A stretch of DNA of 64,000 bases from Aquarana catesbeiana (lineage: Eukaryota; Chordata; Amphibia; Anura; Ranidae), in contig NC_133328.1 in the NCBI RefSeq assembly GCF_042186555.1, positions 616,659,092-616,723,091 on the forward strand. Direction: 5' to 3'. This document shows positions 56,282 to 64,000 of the stretch, piece by piece; position 1 is the stretch's first letter; the number at the start of each line of letters is the position of its first letter. Below the pieces are notes generated by a model. It saw only the letters and a program-made list of their open reading frames with translations. It was not told the DNA's origin and searched no databases. The position numbers and the translations under genes were made by a program.

Positions 56282-57766
56282 GACATCAATGTAGCCTGCC
56301 AGTGCCCAGCAGCCTACCAGTGCCCATCATGCAGCCTGCCTTAGTATGTCAGACAGGATCAGGACAGGGCAGTTGTTAGCAAGGCAAAGCCAAGAACAGT
56401 GCTTTATGAAGGAAAGCTGTCAGCACACAGCATTAAGGAGCAGCTTGTCGGTATGATCAGCATTAATAGTGTGAAGCACTGCTGGGGTTGAGTGCAGGAC
56501 TTGTTGTTTGACATGCTGTTAGAAACAGTGAGCCCGCTCGGTGAAGTGCACATGCAAATGAATAAATAAATGAACAGAAATAGATCAATAATGTAAACAA
56601 TATCCACGGTGGGTTGTAAAGTGACTTTCAAAGTGCAAAATTAATAATGTTGAGATACTATAATAATACTTCTGTAAATAAAATGAGTGCAAATATAAAT
56701 GTGCAAAATAAACTGTGCAAAACCAGCAAATAGTCTCTCAGTGAAAAGTGCAAATAAGTTTGTGTAAAACCGCAATAGAGACCTTTCTTCTTTTTGCAAA
56801 GGACATCAAGGTGCAGACAAAAGGTGCCAAGGAATAATAAACGCCTCTTCGTGCAAAAACACACACTGGTAGCAATGGCCTCTTACCTTGCGGTAATGAG
56901 GTAACCGCATGTGTATACAAATCTGTAAGATTCACTTCTTCTTTCTACTATAGTGCTGCTCCACTGTAGATCTAGAGATGTCTTTGTCTCTCAGTGGATG
57001 CAAGAGAGATATCAGAAAAGAGAGGGGGTCCGGGTTGTGTAGTATTTTTTAAATGTAGCTTTTATTGATAAAAACAGTGAGGGTACTCACATATAATCAT
57101 AGTATAATGCACAGAACTCCATGAGCGGCGAGCTCGTTTGCCAGCGTCCATACAGGTGCCTTTCCGTCCCTACGCGTGGCATCACGGTCACGTGACTTCA
57201 TCAGGGGACAAAAAATAGAAACATGGTGAAGGGTGAAGAGCCATGTTAAATATTTCTTTGCTTCCTCAGAGGTAGAAAATTAAAAGGATAACATTATCAA
57301 ATGTAAAAAGAAAATATTTTAACCAGTTATGGATACCTTTTAGTGTCCTCCCCTTCTTGGCCCACGTGTGCAGCTCTGTGACTCCTAGCTGCTCCCAGGT
57401 GCTAATTCAGCAACAATCAACAATACCAGCTGTTCCCGACAGTGCCTGGTAGAATATAAACAAACACCGGCACAATATTTTACCCTGTGGCCATCAGAGA
57501 AAGTAAAAACTGGCCAGACACTAGTGGATAGCATAGTAGATTTCTGACCGAAAGTTCATTTGCACAAAATTCCTTAGTCCGTACATTAGATGACTTGACA
57601 GATGTCATTCAAATGTATTTCAAGAAATATTTGGTTTTATCATTTGATTTTAGAGTTAATAAACTTGCCCAAACAAAAATCACATTCACTGTTAGAAATT
57701 TGAAAGAAAAAAAATTCCATCCTGCGCCTCCTCCCCCGAAATTTCCTGTCACTTTACACACATTAA
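56282..57766. other. Intronic sequence with an ACGCGTGGC repeat motif
   Basis: The stretch 57030-57230 has TTTTATTGATAAAAACAGTG then CCCTACGCGTGGCATCACGG and GACTTCATCAGGGG. This resembles the insertion at 52450-53720 and the motif at 9916. No gene was recognised. Confidence 0.45.
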
Positions 57767-58739
57767 CCACTTCAGCCCCGGAAGATTTTACCCCCTTCCT
57801 GACCAGAACACTTTTTGCGATTTGGCACTGCGTCACTTTAACTGACAATTGGGCGGTCATGCGACGTTGTACCCAAACAAAAATTGACGTCCTTTTTTCC
57901 CCCACAAATAGAGCTTTCTTTTGGTGGTATTTGATCATCTATGCGGTTTTTATTTTTGGCGCTATAAACAAAAAAAAGCGTAAATTTTGAAAAAAAACAC
58001 AATATTTTGTACTTTTTGCTATAATAAATATCTCCCCCCCCCCCTAATTTTTTCCTCAGTTTAGGCCGTTATGTATTCTTCTACATATTTTTGGTAAAAA
58101 CAATCGCAATAAGCGTATATTGATTTTGCGCAAAAGTTATAGCGTCTACAAAATAGGGGATAGATTTATAGCATTTTTATTTATTTATTTTTTTTTTTAC
58201 TAGTAATGGCAGCAATCTGTGATTTTTATCAGGACTGCGACATTATGGCGGACACATCGGACAATTTTGACACATTTTTGGGACCATTGGCATTTATACA
58301 GAGATCCATGCAATAAAAATGCATTTATTACTGTAAAAATGTCACTGGCAGTGAAGGAGTTAACGCTAGGGGGCGATCAAGGGGTTAACTGTGTTCCCTA
58401 GTGTGTGTTCTAACCGAAGGGGGGAGGGGACTGACTAGGGGAGATGACAGATCGCTGTTCATACTTTGTATGAACAGACGATCTGTCACTTCTCCCCTCA
58501 GAGAACTGGGATCTCTGTGTTTACACACAGAGCTCCCGGCTCTCGCCGTGTTACGAGCGATCGTGGGAGCCCGGTGGTCATTGAGACCGCTGAGCACTCG
58601 CATCGACTCCGAGGGCGAGCAGCGGGCATGCGCCTCCGCGCCCCTAGTGGGCGCCTTTGGAGCCGACGTAACATGACGGTGATTCGCCTGCCCATGCCAT
58701 TCTGCCGCAGTATAACTGCGGCGGCTGGTCGGCAAGCGG
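57767..58739 (-). mobile_element. piggyBac-like element, family A, full length
   Basis: TTAA lies at 57763-57766 and 58740-58743. The ends are CCACTTCAGCCCCGG and GGTCGGCAAGCGG. At 973 bp it is close in length to the + strand copy at 853-1775. It gives a clean reference for the unduplicated order of the segments that form palindromes at 26817-27319. Confidence 0.8.
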
Positions 58740-58743
58740 TTAA

Positions 58744-59347
58744 AAGAAATTCTAAAGAAAAATGAACAAAAGCAGACACGGATGGATGTAAAATTGGCCT
58801 AGATCCTTTCTCTTCCTGCTTATTTTTTTTTTGCCAAATTTGTTTGCTTTTACTATTCATACAACTTTTGATAATCATACATTTTGTTTTTGATAGTTTA
58901 AACCCATACCTAAGAACCATTAATTTGGTGTCAAAATACATGGGGACTCCATTCCATATACCCCTCCACATTGCATTGGGTTTCATGATGGGCTATTGAT
59001 TAAGAAACTAGTCTCTCGAAGTCTGTTGGGCTAAACTTTTGATCCAAGATGGGTTTATGTCGTAACCTATGTTGAATATTCTAGACCTAGACTTAATGGT
59101 GGTATCCTACAGGTACCCTGTCTGAATTTGTATGTGAATGGTTAGGTCTATGTATCTTGTATATTTCTCTGTTTTTATGCTTTTTGTAGTTGTTAAAACT
59201 TTCTATAAATAATGCGTTAAAAAAATACATGGGACACAGTGCAGATTACAAATGAAAGGACAAATCAAATGGCCAAAGTTAGAGATTTACCTGTTTTCTT
59301 GTGGACTTTGTCATGTTTTGTGTCTAATTTTTTTTCTTTGTACACAG
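58744..59347. other. Intronic sequence before exon 8
   Basis: No gene or repeat structure was recognised. The stretch ends in a T-rich acceptor tract. Confidence 0.4.
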
Positions 59348-59397
59348 GCTAACCTGCTACATGATAAACTCGCCCAGATATTGGAGCTTACCATAAG
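59348..59397 (+). CDS. EFR3A: EFR3A coding exon 8 of 8 in window
   Basis: The exon is 50 bases. It enters at phase 0, reads ANLLHDKLAQILELTI and leaves two bases (AG) of a likely Arg codon. The acceptor is TTTTTCTTTGTACACAG and the donor is GTAACA. In vertebrate EFR3A this peptide is followed by a Pro-Ser-rich tail encoded by the next exon, which is not in the window. Confidence 0.93.
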
Positions 59398-59425
59398 GTA
59401 ACACTTTACAGCCCATTATCCAGAT

Positions 59426-59692
59426 CAAGGGTCTCCAAACTGCAACCCGGGGGGCCAGATGCTGCCCTTTGCTTGCCTTTATCTGGCCCTTGGGGGAACT
59501 ATTTATCTCACTGATATGAGACACTATTCTGCCACTGACACCAACAATAGGGCAATCCCCCCCCCCCATACCAAAGATGGGGCACTGTTTGCTCCCACTG
59601 ATAACAAAAAAAATTCTATTCCTGCTGGCCACAGTCCGGCCCCTAAAATTTGAAGGACAATAAACTGGCCCTTTGTTTAGAAAGTTTGGAGA
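59426..59692 (-). mobile_element. hAT-like element of the 43694 family
   Basis: The ends are CAAGGGTCTCCAAACTG and AAAGTTTGGAGAGACCCCTG. Flanking 8-mers ATCCAGAT and AACTAGAT agree at 6 of 8 positions. It lies 28 bp after the exon 8 donor. It lacks the long minisatellite array of its relatives. Confidence 0.7.
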
Positions 59693-59700
59693 GACCCCTG

Positions 59701-60139
59701 AACTAGATCTATTACAAATTTTTCTTATTATATTGTGGCATTTGGAGTTTTCCAGTGTTTAAAAATACATGCCCTGGAGAACTAATGCAAACAGTTTTTG
59801 TGTAATAAAAATAGAATGTAATAAAACAAAATAAGTGATCATTTAACAGGTATGCAAAGTCTAACAATGGATTCTCCTATTTGCTTTTAGTTTTCTAAAT
59901 ATATCATTGACAATGTTTTATGTTTTCAGTATGTCCAAAAATGTTTGTATTCACCATAAAATCCTATTCTTGGACCCCATTGATGGGCACAGGAAGTCTT
60001 AAACCTTTGGGTTGTGCTGCTGCTTACAGAAGGATTGGACACTATAAAAAAAATGTAGATAACTCATCCTACATGCCTCCGGTCTGTAGCAAAATAGTAC
60101 CAAGAGCACAAACTTAAACATAGTGGGTTGGGGGCATGT
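59701..60139. other. Intronic sequence, no gene recognised
   Basis: AT-rich intron. No coding similarity was seen. Confidence 0.35.
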
Positions 60140-63100
60140 GTCCTACATATGATTCCCCTCAAAAGCTTGGATGATGAACTGCCTGAGCCACCTAGTGATG
60201 GTGCAACGAGTAGCCAGTGCAGCCTTTAGGGATCCTTCGTAAGTGACAAGGAAATAGCTCTTTCTGAAAGATGCATTGGCAGAGAAACTCTCACAGCCTG
60301 CATAACAACCATGCAATGGAGGGAAAATTTCCTTTTGGTGAACTGGGGTCAGACAGAGGGACAGAAGAACAATGTCCTGGTAGTGGTGAAAGGCAGAAAC
60401 TACCTTAGGCAAAAAAAAGAAGGTCTTGGGCCTCAACACCATCTAGTCCCTATGCAAAGTCTGAAACTGTTTCTTCATGAAAAAAGCCACCAGTGAATAC
60501 ACTGGCTCAAATGGTTCAAATAGTGGTTTCTGAAGTGCAGAGAGAATCTGATACGAATCTGAGGGAAATCATAGGGGAACGGACAGGGAAAGTTACATGG
60601 GACCCCTCTGCACCAAGGACTTCAAAGAGTGAGATGTCAACAGTCTCTGAAACAGAATAGAAAGGTCAGAAACCTGACCATGGTGGTGTTGACAACCAAA
60701 CACTGGTCCAGACCCAGCTGTAGGAAGGGGAGGATTTGTCCCACAGGAGAAAATCCTAGGGTGGAAGCCCCAGACTCTCACCAAGTGATGCATGCCTAAC
60801 ATATGCGATAATAAACCTCACGGTATCTAGACTTTCTAGCTTTTAACATTGTAGTAATCACAGACCCAGAGATGCCCCCATCCCTCAGAACCTTAGCTTT
60901 AACAGCCATGCCCCATTAAAGCCAGCAACCAAGAAGCAGGATAGCAAATCTGTCTTTGGCACAGAAGATCCTGATGATCTGGCAGTGCCCATAGAGCATC
61001 TTACCAGGGTTGTTGTTCCACATCCAGGACAAGTCCGAAATTCGCTCCATCTTGATCTTGGAAAGCAGATAAGGAAGAAGTGTCAAGGGTGGAAATGCAA
61101 AGACCAGAATGTTGTGATCCCACCAAGCCACCAGCATCTACTGCTTCCACTCAAAGGATCCCTGTACTTGAATACAAACCTGTCCAGTTTGTTGTGGAAC
61201 ATGAAGGTCAGGAAGTCCATGTCCACCATCTCTCAACTGGGACAAAAATTCAGGAAACGCCTGCCAGCTAAGGAAATCTGTCTGCTTGCCTGCCTGCCCA
61301 CCCACCATTTGTCTACACCTAAAAAGGTGAACAGCTGGCAAAACTGAAATTTGAAATTTTGCCGAATAGAGCTCTAGGAAGGGCTTCCAATGCTTATTGA
61401 ATGGGTCATGAAAAAGACAATTTCATCCTCTACTGGAATAGTAAGCGTCTTGTTAAGGTGGGACACTGCCAGATCTATGGTGGGCACAGACCACTTTGTA
61501 CAGAATCCTCTTCAAATGGATACAAGAATAATAAGCACTTAAGGGAGTCAAACAACTTATCCGAATACTTCATAGAGAGAAATAGTTGGGAAAAGCAGGT
61601 GAAATAGGTAAACCTTTGTGGTCTTAGGAGTTTTAAACAACCCAAGGCTGCAAAAAGCACTGGTAGAAGCAACAGGCAGTGGCTGATGTGTTCTGCATCA
61701 GTCAGAGCCAAAATGGTCTCCTTCAATTTAGAAGTAATAGAGAACTGTGATTCCTCTGGGGTCAGCTCATCAGTCAGACTAGAGTGACTTAGAATCTGAC
61801 AGAGTCTCTGTGATCAATGGCTCGAAAACCACTAATGCCGAGGAAAACCTAATTAAAATCTGCAGTAGACAGCACAAGCCTCTACAATCAAAGTTGGCAA
61901 TTTGGGTTATAAAGTATAGCATGACTATAATAAAAAAATCTCAAACAAAAGGGGAGAGGTTCCAACCACACTCAACAGAGCTAAAAAGGACTGAAAAGAT
62001 CATATATACTCCAGCAGCAGAGGGCAACAGGACTCCAGGCTGCAGACGTCAGCACAGCCATTAGGTGACACCCCAGAGTCCTTGTAGTATGATCTTGTGG
62101 CACCTTTTACAGCCAGAATGTCCTCCCACCCTTATGTCTAGAAGACCTGTTGCTACTGTGTGGCCGTTAGGCAGTGTATAGACTCAGGGTAAGATGCGGC
62201 AAAGCCTCAAGTTCTCACATACACGGGAAAGCTGATAGCAGATGAGGGTCAGAGGTGACCTAAGTCCACCGTAGGTGGACAGCAGAAATGGATAAACGAT
62301 TATAGCTTCTTGTGGGCTCTTTGCAAGCAGAAACAGTATCAGGGAGATGCTTCCTTGATACTGTATGGAGGGAGAGAGAGTGCTGACTGGGACACTCCAC
62401 CTAGCATACGATGTCAGTGTTAACCTCTTCCACAATAAAGCATTTGAGAAGAGAAAAATTGAGGTAGCTTCTGGTGCTTGGCCCAACTGTCCTGATAATG
62501 GAGTGAGTTCTTAAAGAGAGGGCAAGCCTGATAAGGGCTCCACAGCTAACTTTTACTAAACTGAGTCTGGAAATTGCCCAACATGCAGCCCAGCGTGTGA
62601 AGGTCACTTTCAGGCTATCCCTACAACGTCCAGATTTTCCAAAAAGCCAAGCTGAGGACATTCGGACAACGATAGCTGCAATCAAGGAAACAACTCCAGC
62701 AGCATTATAGGAAATAATCTTGATTAAAGAAAACTTTGAAGAATAGAAAAAGCGTGCTAGCGAAAAAAGGTTAATCTTCAACATGAGAGAGCTTAACAAA
62801 AAAAAAAAAAACATCCACCCTCCAAGGACACTAGCAGAAGACCTGAGGAATGCTGGTGGTAGTAGGGATTATCCGGAAATGGCCACAGTTTTTCATTATC
62901 AATTTCCAATCCTCCTGTAGATGGCAGTATAACTTGAAGGTTTAGGGTTTCCAGTGACCCTCAATAAATGAGAGAGAATTGATCCTGCCAGAAATCCAGT
63001 GAACTGATAACTTCCTGTGCTCTCTAACTGCAGCACTCTAATCGGTTAACATGGTTCCTACCTATCTCTATGGACTACTAACATCCTCCCTATCATATAT

Positions 63101-63170
63101 AGAAGGAGAGGGAGTTGTTTAGTATTTCTTTCCTAAGGTAACAACACTGCTCCTTCATAGATGCAGTACA
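60140..63170 (-). mobile_element. DIRS-type retrotransposon relic with internal deletion
   Basis: On the minus strand, 61390-62800 is the gag-like region, matching 15660-16300 (for example CTTAGGAGTTTTAAA and GGTAGAAGCAACAGG on the + strand). From about 61330 down to 60900 comes the end of RNase H and the following domain (a QADFLS-type match; FPPLTLLPYLLSKI). From 60800 to 60143 lies the recombinase N-terminal part (LSILFQRLLTSHSL; FFLPKVVSAFHHYQDIVL). Reverse transcriptase and most of RNase H are missing, and the copy stops before the catalytic HxxR/Tyr part. Frameshifts are frequent. Its 5' limit near 63170 is uncertain. Confidence 0.7.
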
Positions 63171-63214
63171 ATGAGTGAGCATTGTCACCCCTAGGACAGA
63201 CAGTATTACATTGT

Positions 63215-63720
63215 AGGTGAGGTTGAAAAAAGACACAAGTCCAACCTATGTGTGTGATTGTATGTCAGTATTACATTTTATAACCCTGTATGTTGTGATC
63301 GTTCAGGTGCTTATCTAATAATTTTTTGAAATGATCGATGCCCCCGCTGAGACCACCGCCTGTGGAAAGGAATTCCATAGCCTAACCGCTCTTACAATAA
63401 AGAACCCTCTACATAGTTTAAGATTAAACCTCTTTTCTAATTTTAGTGAATGGCCGCGTGTCTTATTAAATTCCCATTCGCGGAAAAGTTTTATCCCTAT
63501 TGTGGGGTCACCAGTACGGTATTTGTACATTGAAATCATATCCTCTCTCAAGCGTCTCTTCTCCAGAGAGAATAAGTTAAGTTTTTTGAATAAATTTAAT
63601 AGGATTGGTCCCCAGGACAGAACCCTGGGGGACCCCACTACCCACCCCTGACCATTCCGAGTACTCCCCATTTATCACCACCCTCTGAACTCACCACTGT
63701 AGCCAGTTTTCAATCAGTAT
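63215..63720 (-). mobile_element. CR1-type LINE 3' fragment
   Basis: The 3' tail (GTTGAAAAAAGACACAAGTCC) and ORF2 end (MISMYKYRTGDPTIGIKLFR, minus frame near 63500) match the copies at 8440 and 20991. From 63585 the sequence jumps to a more internal CR1 segment (matching about 21885-22010), so this copy has an internal deletion of about 500 bp. Confidence 0.8.
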
Positions 63721-64000
63721 TGGTATTAGTGGAATCACCAGGTGAAAATGAAGGAATAAAAGACTAACACAGCCACCACATCTAAGGACTGACCAGCTGC
63801 AATATATTACATTTTTGCTTTTATAAAAAAAAATTTATTACAAGTATTTATGTTTTAGGGTTTGAATATGTTTTGAAAAGAGCCTGGAAAGGTTATAACA
63901 TCTGTCAGGTTTTTAATTTCACCATCAGGGAGTTTTCTCTGTACTTCCTGTCTATGTAACAGTCTAGGCGAGAAATGCGGAAGTGGGAGCGGGTACCTCT
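63721..64000. other. Intronic sequence at window end
   Basis: No gene was recognised. The next EFR3A exon would be expected beyond 64000. Confidence 0.4.

Larger units (their letters stand above)
10224..59397 (+). other. EFR3A: EFR3A gene body, partial (eight internal coding exons)
   Basis: EFR3 is a palmitoylated, all-helical scaffold at the plasma membrane. With TTC7 and FAM126 it recruits the kinase PI4KA, which makes phosphatidylinositol 4-phosphate. The eight exons translate without a stop or frameshift into about 259 residues, corresponding to roughly the C-terminal third of the ~820-residue vertebrate protein. Paralogue choice rests on exons 7 and 8: GMEEQEKEKRRLVIEKF, AAQCESK and LAQILELTI match EFR3A as I recall it, whereas EFR3B differs there. 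The upstream exons and the last exon (a PPPSPS-type tail) lie outside the window. Introns range from 2.1 to 17.8 kb and are packed with mobile elements. No promoter or polyadenylation site is expected here. Confidence 0.93.

Noticed and set aside
55169..56379. Open frames of 368-391 codons in all three + frames
   Set aside because: They are produced by the 31-bp tandem array, whose length is not a multiple of three and which contains no stop. Three overlapping frames with the same rotated peptide are not genes.
58498..58986. 162-codon minus-strand frame
   Set aside because: It runs across the GC-rich end of a piggyBac-like element and resembles no known protein.
10224..59397. Assignment to EFR3B
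   Set aside because: Exons 7 and 8 match EFR3A-specific residues (GMEEQEKEKRR, QCESK, LAQILELTI) and not the EFR3B versions as I recall them.
62401..62814. 137-codon minus-strand frame as a gene
   Set aside because: It lies in the decayed gag-like part of a DIRS relic and shows no similarity I recognise.

Overview
This window is eukaryotic, almost certainly vertebrate, and most likely from an anuran amphibian (a ranid-type frog). The organism call is inferred from the repeats: DIRS elements with tyrosine recombinase, Tc1-like transposons, CR1 and Tx1/L1-like LINEs, and many short TTAA-flanked piggyBac-like, hAT-like and Harbinger-like elements in very large introns. No bacterial gene, CRISPR array, tRNA or rRNA was recognised.

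The only host gene I can support is EFR3A, on the + strand. Eight coding exons lie at 10224-10385, 12920-13051, 16764-16831, 28644-28771, 46528-46616, 51912-51957, 54071-54174 and 59348-59397. Together they make 779 coding bases, about 1.2% of the window. All have AG/GT borders and compatible phases, and they read through as roughly the C-terminal third of the protein. Earlier exons and the last exon lie outside the window. EFR3A is the plasma-membrane anchor of the PI4KA-TTC7-FAM126 lipid kinase complex.

Layout. 1-10 kb: upstream intron with piggyBac-like elements, a Tc1 transposase relic, a hAT element carrying a piggyBac-like insertion, and a CR1 3' end. 10-17 kb: exons 1-3, a foldback element, a 41-bp minisatellite, and a minus-strand DIRS relic carrying a 677-bp hairpin insertion. 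18-25 kb: one TTAA element split by nested Tx1/L1, CR1, Harbinger-like and piggyBac-like insertions. 25-29 kb: a 32-bp tandem array, a piggyBac-like element containing two abutting near-perfect palindromes, and exon 4. 29-47 kb: the largest intron, with a Tc1 MITE split by a TTAA element, a dead Tc1 transposon, many MITEs, a diverged satellite and a duplicated hAT/minisatellite block. 47-51 kb: exon 5, an L2-like LINE fragment and the best-preserved mobile element, a DIRS copy with a 700-codon reverse transcriptase/RNase H frame. 52-60 kb: exons 6-8, a 191-bp palindrome and a 36-unit 31-bp minisatellite with exact unit length. 60-64 kb: a second minus-strand DIRS relic and a CR1 end.

The genes do not form an operon or system; the window is one gene plus mobile DNA. 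I found no convincing new molecular system. The most notable observations are structural: the double palindrome, the exact duplication inside the 31-bp minisatellite, and nested insertions whose target sites can be read directly.
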